From assembly GCA_028583605.1 (NCBI GenBank), contig CM053330.1:32289619-32353618 (forward strand): 64,000 nucleotides of DNA. The letters run 5' to 3'. Positions 1 to 11,300 of this stretch are shown one piece after another. Origin of the DNA: Dastarcus helophoroides. Lineage: Eukaryota > Arthropoda > Insecta > Coleoptera > Bothrideridae. The notes below the pieces were generated by a model. It did not search any database. It saw nothing but the letters and a program-made list of their open reading frames with translations, and had not been told where the DNA came from. A program made the position numbers and the translations under genes. The stretch's first letter is position 1, and the number at the start of each line of letters is the position of its first letter.

Positions 1-861
1 TTTAAAGTTCTTTGAACTTGTTGAAAATTTGAATTTATTTTAAAAATCGAATTTTTAAATTTCGATTTATTATTGAATATTTAGACTTTTTTGACAATTT
101 AGACATTTCAATTTTCTTTCGTTTAACATGGTAACTTTTCTAGGTAACGTCGACTTTTTTTATTGGAAATTTCGATTTTTTTAAATTATGACTTTTTTAA
201 AATTTCGACTGTTTCTCAAAATTTTGGCTATTTTTCCATGACTTGCTAAAAATCCTAAAATCTAGTTTTTTGTCATGACATTTTGATCACCATTTGAAAA
301 TGTCCAAATTTTTCGAAAATTCAAATTTTTCTATTTTGAATTTTTTTTTAAATTTTGATTTAAAATTTTTAACTTTTTTTGAAAATTGGGCTTTTTTTCG
401 AAAAATTAAACTTTTGTTAAAATTTCGATTTTTTCTCAGAATTTCAATATTTTTCTCAAAATTTGAAATTGTCTTCGAAATTGAGACTTTCTTTGTAATT
501 TTTAAAGTTCTTTGAAAAAATTTGACTTGTTGAAAATTTGAATTTATTTTAAAAATCGAATTTTTAAATTTCGATTTATTATTGAATATTTAGACTTTTT
601 TGACAATTTAGACATTTCAATTTTCTTTCGTTTAACATGGTAACTTTTCTAGGTAACGTCGACTTTTTTTATTGGAAATTTCGATTTTTTTAAATTATGA
701 CTTTTTTAAAAATTTCGACTGTTTCTCAAAATTTTGGCTATTTCTCCATGACTTTTACTGAAAATTTTGAAAATTTGATTTTTGCTAAAATCTAGTTTTT
801 TGTCATGACATTTTGATCACCATTTGAAAATGTCCAAATTTTTCGAAAATTCAAATTTTTC
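1..861 (+). repeat. T-rich degenerate array with a 530-bp tandem duplication
   Basis: The segment is built from variants of TTTTT-CGAAATTTCGAC. Copy 1 (1-500) and copy 2 (from 501) are near-identical and in register: CACCATTTGAAAATGTCC is at about 289 and again at about 819. Copy 2 is interrupted by the mariner at 862 and resumes at 2114. It lies in a myosin V intron. Confidence 0.85.
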
Positions 862-863
862 TA

Positions 864-2111
864 TTGGGTTGTTCGGAAAGAAATTTCGTTTTTTTTTTTG
901 TGGAAATGAAAGACAGTTTTCGTATAATAAACAAATACTTTATTAAATTATATATTGGCCGTTCTGGTCCAACACCTTTTGCCATCTTTCTGGTAGTAGC
1001 ATAATTCCACGCTCATAAAATTTTTGGTCTTTGCTGGCAAAAAACTGATCGAGGTGGTTTTTGACCTCCTCATTTGAGGTGAAGGTTTTACCGTCTAAAA
1101 AATTTTGGAGTGACCGGAACAAATAATAATCCGATGGTGCCAGGTCTGGAGAATATGGTGGGTGTGGCATTGTATCCCATTCAAGCTGTAAAAGCTTTTG
1201 GCGAGTGACCAAACTTGTGTGAGGTCTCGCGTTGTCTTGGTGAAACACTACACCTTTCCTGTTGATTAGTTCTGGCCTTTTCTGTTGAAGTGCATCATTC
1301 AGTTTGTCCAGCTGATGACAGTAGACTTCCGAATTAATCGTTGTGTTATCCGGTAAAAGCTCAAAAAAAAACGATTCCTTTAAAATCCCACCAAACAGAC
1401 AGCATCACCTTTTTTTGGTGAATATCGGCTTTGGAAATGGTTTGAGCCGGTTCATCTTTTTTGCTCCATGACCTCTTGCGTTTGACGTTGTTGTATACAA
1501 CCCATTTTTCGTCCCCAGTGATGATGCGCTTCAAAAACGGATCATGGGGAACCCCAATGGGGAACCCATACATCGAGCTTCGAAGATAATCCCAAGCCTT
1601 TCAAGTGGTCATAAACTGTTGAATTTGATAAATTTAACCTCAATCCGATCTCACGTGTTGTTATTCGCCGGTTCGCATCAACTAATGCCTTTATCGCGTC
1701 TTTATCAGCTTCAACCGGCCTTCCCGAACGTGGTGCATCTTCGACATCAAAATTGCCGGATCGAAATTTAGCGAACCAGTTCTGGCACTGGCGTACTGTC
1801 AACACATCTTCTCCATGCACATCTGTCAATTTCTTTCTGCCTTGAACAGCATTTTTACCCTTTCTGTAGTAAAACAGTAAGATATGTCGAAAATTCTGCT
1901 TATCGCTCTCCATATTTAAAAGGGCACCAACCAAAAACTACTGCTTAGAATTAATTGGAATTTTTCACACACAAGCCTTGCTATATGAGCTCTCAAAGCA
2001 TATAAAAATTATACGGCCTAAGTGTGAAATTGGGTGCAAAAAAATACCATTAAATCCTCTCCTCTCCTCTTTCTGTCGGCAAAAAACGAAATTACTTTCC
2101 GAACAACCCGA
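864..2111 (-). mobile_element. mariner element, 1248 bp, non-autonomous
   Basis: Terminal inverted repeats of about 30 bp share the core GGGTTGTTCGGAAAG and run into a T/A homopolymer. A TA target duplication flanks it (862-863 and 2112-2113). The unfilled site is preserved in the tandem copy at about 331-340, which proves the insertion edges. It contains one decayed DD34D transposase on the - strand. Confidence 0.95.
943..1913 (-). pseudogene. mariner transposase, broken
   Basis: Cut-and-paste transposase of the mariner family. The N-terminal helix-turn-helix part (from about 1913) begins MESDKQNFRHILLFYYRKGK. The catalytic part keeps TGDEKW, HQDNARPH and YSPDLAPSDYY, with 34 residues between the second and third Asp, which defines DD34D mariners. 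It is split over three frames: an internal deletion near 1550-1570 removes residues between WVPH and the DPFLKRIITGDEKW segment, and a homopolymer shift lies at about 1362-1370. With those breaks it cannot make a full 340-350 residue enzyme. Confidence 0.93.
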
Positions 2112-2113
2112 TA

Positions 2114-3540
2114 TTTTCAATTTTTTTTTAAATTTTGATTTAAAATTTTTAACTTTTTTTGAAAATTGGGTTTTTTTTCTGAAAAATTAAACTTTTGTCG
2201 AAATTTAGACTTTTTTTTCAAAAATTCAATTTTTTTTCTCAAAATTTCAAATTTTTCTCGAAATTTCGACCATCTTCATAATTTTTAAAATTGTTTGAAA
2301 AATTTTCCATTTGTTAAAAATTTAAATTTATTTTAAAAATTCGATTTTTTAAATTTAGATGTATTATTTGAAATTTGAACTTTTTTGACAATTTGGACAA
2401 ATTATTAACTTTTCGAAACAACATTTTAAATTTTTCTCGTAATGTCGACTTTTTTGATTGGAAATTTTGATTTTTTTTGGAATTATGACTTTTTTAAATA
2501 TTTAATTATGTTGAGGTTTTATATTGTAAGAATTTTTTAAAAATTTAGTTTTATTCTACAATTTAGATCTTTTTCCCAAAATTTCAACTTTTTCTCAAAA
2601 CTTCCATTTTTGTAATCTATTTTAAAGATTGACACTTTTTAGAAAATTTTGACTTTCCAGAATTGTGACTTGAAGGTTTCTACGTTTTTGAAAAATTTCA
2701 ATTTTTTTGTAAATTTTAATATCTATTAAAAAATTTGAATTTTTAAAAATGTGAACTTGTATTAAATTTTTCTAAAAATTTTGACTTCTTTCGGAATTTT
2801 AACATTTTTTGATATTCCGACTTTTGATAATCTGGACTTTTTCGAAAAATAAATGTACATTTTCTTAAAATTTCGATTTTTTTTAAATGTTGAAGTTTCA
2901 AACACCTCAGGAAAAATATATTTTCGTTTCAGTTCCATTTTGTGAATAAAATGATTTTGATGATTTTGACTTTCCGGTGACTTGAACGCTTCGACGTCTA
3001 TTAAAAATTTCAATTGTTTCTGTAAATTTTGAATTCTGTTGAAAAATTTTGATTTTTAAAAATTTGTACTTGTTTTAAATTTTTTTAAAATATTGGTACT
3101 TCTTTGGGAATTTCGACTTTTTTTGAAATTCTGACATTTAATAATACGGCTTTTTCAAAAATTTCAACATTTTCGAAAAATAAATTTACATTTTCCTAGA
3201 ACTTCGATTTTCTTTTAATGTTTCAAAGATATCAGGAAAAAATATATTTTTGCTTTAGTTCCATTTTTTGAATGAAATGATTTTTGTAATTTTTTAACAT
3301 AGAATTTTGATTCGAAATTTTGGGTAAGGATCCAAATTTAAACTGAAGCAAACATTAAAGAAATACTTCATATTCAAAGTTTAACTTGGTCTGATTTTTT
3401 TTTAAATACATTTCCGCAATGTCTGAACTTAAACTTAAAATTTGTAATTATTTCCGAATATTTTTTAACATCGTTTCGAAATTTGAATTTTCTTTTGAAA
3501 TCCTTTGATATCGATACTCCGATTAATTTAAACACGCCAG
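2114..3540 (+). repeat. T-rich degenerate array, with a ~315-bp tandem duplication
   Basis: This continues the array broken by mariner. From about 2652 to 3310 there are two diverged tandem copies, about 2652-2968 and 2969-3290. Both contain GACTTTCC near the start, a CGAAAAATAAAT motif and TCAGGAAAAA further on. Part of a third copy may reach 3540. Short open frames here are Phe/Ser/Lys-rich by composition only. Confidence 0.7.
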
Positions 3541-3559
3541 AAAGGAATATTATTTTTTG

Positions 3560-4452
3560 TAGTGTTGGGCTATTCGAATACAAGTTGTGAGATGTATTCG
3601 ATCTACCAATTCTCGAATTCATCCGATTCTCAACTGAAGTATTCGAATACTCCCAGCCTCCGTGAGTTGAAGTGAGAATATGAATAGAATCGGTTCTCGC
3701 CTCGCGCAAGCAACATCTTATCATCGCATGATTCATAAGTTCTCGGGTACTTGCTTGCATTCGAATACAAAATATGTATTCGAGATTGTGGTAGTCCGAT
3801 ACAACAAAACATTGGAATGCTGAGTAGTGAATAGAATCGGTCTCCTAACTACGCTACATCTCCGATTCTTAACTTCTCCGATGTTGAATACTGTACCCGA
3901 TTCTTGTATTCGAGATCTTAGACATGAATTATTGAATGCGTATTGTATTCGAGATCATTTTTATTCGGGATGGTTGGTTACGCATTATGCCCGCACACTC
4001 CTGCATTCGAATATGTATCTAATTTTTAATTTGTTGCTTCATCCTTCTCATAAAATTATTAAATAACGAAATGCTTAAGTACTTTTTAAAATCTAGCTCT
4101 CAATTTTAATAATGAAATTTAACAATATCAGAAAATACAGTGCCAATATACGAATCCAATCAAAGTTAAAGATGCGTATGTGAATTCTAAAGCTTCAAGA
4201 TTTATTTATATTCAGAGATTTATATATATTCAATTAGGGAATTACCAATTACGGGCATAGGTACGGAAGTACTGAAATCGAAAGTCATATCTCGCCACCA
4301 CATACCTCGAATAGGCCGCCGAGACCATTTTTCTAGTAGGTATTTTATTATCCCATAATTCGATTCTTTGTATTCGAATACTTATTCGATTCTCAAAAGT
4401 ATTCGAATTCAATGTATTCGATTCTGAAAATCGTTCGATTATTCCAACACTA
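3560..4452. mobile_element. hAT-type non-autonomous element, 893 bp
   Basis: Ends are TAGTGTTGG and its complement CCAACACTA. An exact 8-bp direct repeat, ATTTTTTG, flanks it (3552-3559 and 4453-4460), the duplication length of hAT transposons. The interior is rich in self-complementary TATTCGAATAC and GATTC motifs and has no transposase. Confidence 0.88.
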
Positions 4453-4460
4453 ATTTTTTG

Positions 4461-5244
4461 GATACTAATGAAAGCAAAATTATAATTAATCTTTTAAAAG
4501 TGTTTCCAGTCAGCTTTCCTATTCATAAAAGTCACGACACGCCACTGGTTCCTATAAACTTAGTTTCATTTACCTCATAGGAATGTGATTGGTTAATATG
4601 ATTTTTAAATAAATACTATTTGCTTTTTGTTAGCTACTGGCCAGGGAATTACATAAAAGTCATCGGTTTATGTTAAAAGGGAATTTCGTTAATTTTCACA
4701 ATTTATTTCCATAGTTGGTTAAAGGGTTTTTCAATTTATAAAACTTTAAAGGAATATCGCAAACGAATTTTACATAAAAAGTGATTAATTAGAAAAGAGA
4801 GGAAATTGCATTGATATTTGTCTAAATTTTGATTTTGTTGATTGCTATCTAAATTTTAATTTGTTAATTAAAGAGCTGACTTCTATAAAATTTTCCTCTC
4901 CTTTGTTGGTAACCTTCAATACCGAAATAATCCTGGGATTGACCAAATGTAATCTCGAAATCCCGGGATTAGAAATAATGACCGGGATCGAATTCCCTAG
5001 TATCAAGGGAGAATTATTTGCACGTCGTAAATCTGGGCGGTCTAGGCTAGCAACTACTAGCAGTGACTATCAACCAATGAATGTAAGGGGAATAACATAC
5101 TCAGTAGAGTGCCATTGTTTGGTTAATAAATGAAAACAAAATAAAATTAAAATTCTTAGCAATTTAACAAAATGTTGTGCAAACTTGTTGTAACTTTGGA
5201 TAGTTATTCTCGTTCGTGTGAAATCTAAATTACCTTTTTTATAG
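4461..5244. other. Myosin V intron, no gene seen
   Basis: Unique-looking AT-rich intron. Positions 4815-4945 resemble 26430-26512 (shared TACCGAAATAATCC), an old dispersed repeat. A 90-codon open frame at 4861-5133 has no recognisable domain, and its ends are not good splice sites. Confidence 0.5.
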
Positions 5245-5390
5245 GTTGCTGCATAACATGAAGCAGTACAGCGGTGATAGAGCTTTTCAGCAGAAAAATA
5301 CACCAAAGCAAAACGACCAATGCCTCAGAAACTTCGACCTTTCTGAATACAGACAAGTACTATCTGACATTGCCGTTTGGATTTACCAAG
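5245..5390 (+). CDS. didum: Myosin V exon a (start of DILUTE region)
   Basis: Acceptor TATAG ends at 5244 and donor GTATGA starts at 5391. The exon begins with the last base of a split codon and ends with the first base of another. It encodes [11 protein letters not shown], then a [19 protein letters not shown] helix typical of the myosin V tail. The exon that should precede it in the protein is not visible in 1-5244. Confidence 0.92.
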
Positions 5391-8300
5391 GTATGATATG
5401 AGCTGTTTGAAAACTAAATTATATGAATTTCTCAAAAACTTTAAAAAGATAGGAGAAGAAAAAGCATGCTATTGGTAGGGCCAAATGATCTGCTACCGCT
5501 ACCACATATTCTTGTACACCAAACCTTCTTTAAACTTTATTTTTTACTTTACTTTCATTGGTGCTCCTTGATGGAATTAATGCGGTTACGTGATATTATT
5601 TTTTGCGCCAAAACTTCTATAGGATTCACATTCTTGAAGTAGCTTCGTTAGTGTCCTATTTTAATAAGTGTAATAATCAGTAGTAATAACAGATTAATAA
5701 TTTTAAGAATTTATCTTCTTGTTTTTTTTACTTATACACGTAACAATTATACAAGGATGTTTTGGTGGAACGGACTGGTCCTTGGTTAACTTCAAAAATT
5801 GAAATACAAATCTTGCCAATATGTCTCCGAAGATGATAGCTTGGCTATCGATACGCCTTAGAGCAACCTTTGTTGTGTTTTTTAATCTTTCTTGGTTTCA
5901 GGGGACAAGATTTGTATTTCGATACAAGAAGTAATTAGATTACATGAACCAGTTATTTGCCCTATTTTGACTTAACCTGTTTTAAATGATTCTTGCAGGG
6001 TTGATAAGAAACTTCGCAGAGAAGATTCAACCGTTGATAATAGCAGCAATACTTGAACACGAAGAAATCCCTGGAATGAGTGGAAACAAGCCTAGTGGAT
6101 ATAGAGGTCGCATTAATAGTACTACGACCGATATTACTACCCCGGGCACACCTAGTCAAAAACCCACAACAGCGTTATTACAAGAATTGACTAACCACCA
6201 TAAGGTACAACTCATGATTCAAATTATATCAAACATTTAATAAAATATCTTTTACTTGAAAAATATAAGATATGCGATATTATCAAGTTTCTTAAACAAA
6301 TCGTGTGATTGAGTATTATTCTTCGTCTAATAGACATAAAATTCTGTTCTTATAACATGTTTCTAATCTAGGTAGATATATTTACTCTTCACAATACTGG
6401 ATTATTGACAACCAAAAGATTACACCAATACCTCACTTTGCGTCGGGGTTACGTTCTAAAAACACGACGCAAATTGAAACGACGAAAAGTAAATGAAGAT
6501 TTTCGATAGCAAACCATGTAAAGATCAAAGGTTCCAGGATTACGAAAATACTTTTTAAAAAGAAAATTGAACAAAGTAAACATTTAAAAAACAAAAATAA
6601 TATTAAATTTTATTACATACATACAAAAAACAAAAAAAAACGTATTCAATTAAAACAACATAAACTATTCAATTAATTTATGAAAAACAAAATTAATATT
6701 AATCACTGATGAGTCCATAGTGGTTGTTGTCGTAAGTCGGCTTTCTTTCACAAAAAATTGGTCCAATGTTTGCTGAACAGCTTTTTTTTTCAACGTAAAA
6801 TAAATTTCCTTGTAGCAATTGATATTCGTAGTTACCGCCTAGGACACTTTAAAACTCATTCCGCTGTCAGGATCGTTTTTAAAAAAAATCTCCATAGCTT
6901 CGTCAATCAAACACATCGCTTTGGAAATTTGTTTGGAGGTTAAATTTTGTTCTTCGGAGATTTCTATTGAACGGTCACTGTCATCTTCTTCATTAGCAAA
7001 TTGCAATTCCGGTTGCAATAGTTCTTCATTAGGGAATTCTTGGTTGTGCGAGGTTAGCAATTCATTTATGTCAGTCTCCCCCATACCTTCAAAATTAGAC
7101 TGTCTAGCTAAATTAGAAATTTCATGACGAACAGCTGGTGTACCATCAACTTCTGCAGCGCATATTCGGTGAACACATTCAGGCTATATTTTGCGCCAAA
7201 CACCATTCATGCAAGATGATTTAATCTCCTCCCACGAATCGGAAATAATTTCTATGGCTTTCATATTGTTGAACTTTTTCCAAAACTCTAGCACGGTAGG
7301 CTTATCTTGTCCATTAGTATCACTTAAAAGAAGTTTAAATGTTCGTCGAAGGTAATAACTTTTAAAAGTCGATATTACTCCCTGATCCATCGGCTGAATA
7401 ACTGGTGTCGTATTAGGCGGCAAAAATACAAATTTCACGTTTTCTGACAACTTATCAATATAAACTGGGAAGCATTGTCTACTAGGACCAAAGCCTTGAG
7501 GTTTAGGTTTTCCTTGTTGCAATAACCTTTCATTTCTGGAATAGCACAAGTTGAAACCCAGTTTTGAAATAATGATGTTGTCATCCATGCTTTTTTGTTT
7601 GCTCGTTAGTGGACAGGAAGCAGATTCTTTGAACAACCTTTCATAACTCTTGGATTTTCTGATTGATAAATGAGAAATGGTTTAAATTTGAAATCACCAT
7701 TTGCATTACCACCAAGAAGAAGAGTCAGTCTATCCTTGCTAGCTTTAAATCCTTGCGCCTTGTTTTAGATATGAAAGTTCTGTTAGGTAGACGTTTTCAA
7801 AATAACCCAGTCTCCTCAACATTAAAGACTGCCACCTTTATGAATTAATGCTTTTAACTCTGTCGGGCAGCGTTCTGCAGCAGTTAAATCAGCGCTAGCT
7901 GCTTCGCCTTTAAGAGCAATGCTGTGCAGATTTGCTCGAACCGTGAATCTCTCAAACCAGCCTTGACTAGCTTCAAATGTTTCATTCTGGTCTGTATTAC
8001 TACCACTAGCATTATCTTTGGATATTGCTTTACTTTTTATATCATCAAATAAGCTTTTTACTTTCGTCTGAATTACCATTTTACTTAATGGTATTCTCTG
8101 AGCAACTTGATTTTTAATCCAAATAGAAAGCACTCCTTGTACGGGTCATCGTTTTAGCATCTAATAATGTTGCAGATATTGCAGCCTCTCTTATTTTATC
8201 TCCATCTCGATCTCTTAATAGTTCTGACAGTTGTTGCAGCCAGACCAACAGCCTTTGCTATCTTCACAGCCTTCTTTCCCTTATCAAATCGTCGCAGAAT

Positions 8301-11300
8301 ATCTAATTTTGTCTTCGAGCTGATAGTTTTTTTTTGTAATTCTACCAGCAGCGCCCTTTTCACTCATTTGGCTAAAAAAATTACAAGTGTATGTAAAAAA
8401 AATAATATAACTCCGCCAATAAATAAATTGGAAAAATATTCACCTTTTTTGTAACCAGAAACAACCCGTAAAAATTTATAAAAAATTATTATTCTCTTTT
8501 AAAAAAAGCACAACACACTAATCGAAATGTTACAAAAAGCACAACACACTACATAATTGAAACTGAACTCTAAAATTAGCAAAACAAAGTGAAAATAAAA
8601 CTGTATTAAAATTGCGTTCATTTTCGGTTAGAAAGGGAATCCCCGAGTTTTGATGGCATGGCGCAATTATAAACAAAACTGGTGCCAACTGTTAAAAAAA
8701 GAAAGAAAACTTCAAAAAATTTCAGATGAAAAATTAAATACTCGAACCCAAAATAACGCAACCTCGAAAATCTAACGAGGCACAGTGAAAATTAGTACTA
8801 ATTAAGCAGCGACGCAACTTCGAAAAACGAAACGACGCAAAGCGAGGTATTGGTGTATAACTATATTGCTTGATTTAAAAAAGTTTAAATCCTCCAAAAA
8901 TATGCTAAAACGAGTAAAAATAGAAACATTTCTTATATGATTTATTTTGACCACGATTTGTAAATGCTTCGGTCCTTTAACTCTGCTAGAAATTATAGTA
9001 ATAGGATAAAACCATCGACCATCGAAACTGGGATGCGTTATACAGGGTATCCCAAAAACACAAAACGCAGCCAAAATTGTATTTTTTTAATAGACCGATA
9101 TTTTCGAATTGCGTGATGGAAATAAAAGTGAGAATCTTTAAGGTTTACCACACCTAAACATTAAAGCTTGTGGTATATTTTGGATTTTTAGAAAATGTTG
9201 TAAGAATTTGGGTGGAACTGACTGGTCCTTGATAATTTTTAAAAATTGATATACAAATCTTGTCCCCTGAAACCAAAAAAAGATTTAAAAAAAAACACAA
9301 CAATATTTGCTCTAACGCATTTCAGTAGCCAAGCTGTCTCTCTGAAGATGATAGCTTGGCTAGCAAAAACGCGCTAAAGCAAGTGTTTTTGTGTTTTTTC
9401 ATATTTCTTGGTTTCATGGGACCAAATTTGTATATCAATGTTGTGAGAATTGAAACATTTAAATTATCAATATTTATTTTATCTTTTCAATCAAATAAAA
9501 CTACTAAGTTTCGTGTCGCATATGTAAAAAATCATCTGAAATTCAACATTTCCAGAAAAAGGGAGAATATTCAGATTTAACCACAAAATTTTCCTTTAGC
9601 TTAAAATTTAGGGATTTTTTTTCGAAATTTTAAATTTGTTCTCGAAATTTCGACTCCTAAAAATTTAAAAATGTGAGGAAAAAATTTAAACATATCTGTA
9701 AGTCATTATACAAAATAATAATATTTTTAAGATTCTCTTTTATATCATCTTTTCGTTTATCCCCAAACACTTGCTTTTTTAAATTTCGGGCTTAAGCTAA
9801 CACTTTGAAATTATTTACCTAAATCAAAATTTAGAGGAAATAATTGAATATTTGAATTCAAAGTTGAATAATTAATAAGGTGGATTTTAAAAACCAAGTT
9901 TGAATTTCGGAAATGTCAATTTTTAAAAAAATTATGATAAATTGATTGTGGAAAAAAATTTTGAAAAGTACCGTCGAAATTTCTAAAAGATGCTTATTAA
10001 AAATTTTAAAGAGAAAGTTTAACATTGATAAAGTCAAAATTTCAAGGACAAGTCAATTTTGAGGGAGAAGTTGACAATTCCACAAAAATAAATCATCGCG
10101 TTTTGAGGTCAGAGTAAAAATTTCGAAATAAGGCGATTTTAAAAAAATGAAACTTTCAAAAAAGATTGCTATTAAAGAAAATGGCGGAATTTTAAAACAA
10201 AACAAGACCATTTTTTAAACAAATGCCCCAAGGTAGAATTTTGGAAAAATGTCGAAAATTCGAGAGGATGACGAATTTGGAGAATAAAGTTTAGATTTCG
10301 AGAAAAAAAATTGAAAATTTCGCACAAAAAGTCGGATTTTAAGAAAACATTTTGGGAGTAGTCGTTTACCAAAAGTCTAATTTTAAGAAAAATCCAAATT
10401 TTGGAAACAAGGCAAATTTTAGGAAATGTTCAGACTTCCAGGAACATAAGGAACATAAAGGTTTTTGAAATTAAGTGAAAATTTTGAAAAGTGTTTGATT
10501 TCAAAAGTAATATCAAAATTTGGAAAAAAACGGACTTCGAGAAAAAAATCGAAATTTTCAGTAACAAAAAAAAAGACACATTATTAGAAAAAATACGAGA
10601 TTTCCAGGAACGTAAAGGTTTCTAAAATTAAGTCAAAATTTGGAAAAAGAGTCGGATTTTCAGATTAATATCGAAATTTCGAGAAAAAACGAATTTCGAA
10701 AAAAAAACTCGAAATTTTCAAAAACAAAAAGGAATTTAAAATAATCTAAATTTTGATAAAAAGATTAAAATTACGAGAAAAAGGTCGAATTTAGAGGAAA
10801 AATTCGAAATGTTCAAAAATATAAAATATGGAATTTTGAAATAAAAGTCAAGATTTCGAGCAAAGATTTTAAGAAACCAGTCAAAATTTCTGCTCAGATT
10901 CTAAAAGGTCGAAATTGGGAAAAAAATAAAATTCTCCAAAGAAAATCCAATTTTTGAGAAAAACGGTGGCTTTTTGCAAAAAAGTCGAAATAAACAGAAC
11001 AAATTTTAGCGAAATAGTCACAATGTCAAAAAAGAGATAGATTTTAAGAGAAAAGACGAATTTTAATGAAATTCTCCACAGAAAATCGAATTTTGAGGGT
11101 GGACCTTTAGGAAAGACGAATGAATAAAAAAAATCGAAATTATGAGAACAGGAACAATTTTAAGAAACAATGAAATTTCTAGGAATATAATAAAGAATCG
11201 GAATTTGATAAAGTCAAAATTTTACAAAAAAAAAACGGATTTTAATGGTGCGTTTACACTAGACACTTGTTTCCGTACATTTCTCCCAAAGATAACTTCT

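Noticed and set aside
1..861. CRISPR-like regular spacing of short repeats
   Set aside because: Units are degenerate, spacers are also repeat-derived, and the window is clearly eukaryotic.
4861..5133. 90-codon open frame in the myosin V intron
   Set aside because: Part is a dispersed repeat also found near 26430-26512; no splice sites suit the neighbouring exon and no domain is visible.
9040..9070. Tc1/mariner terminal repeat
   Set aside because: Only one short end-like motif and no partner or target duplication.
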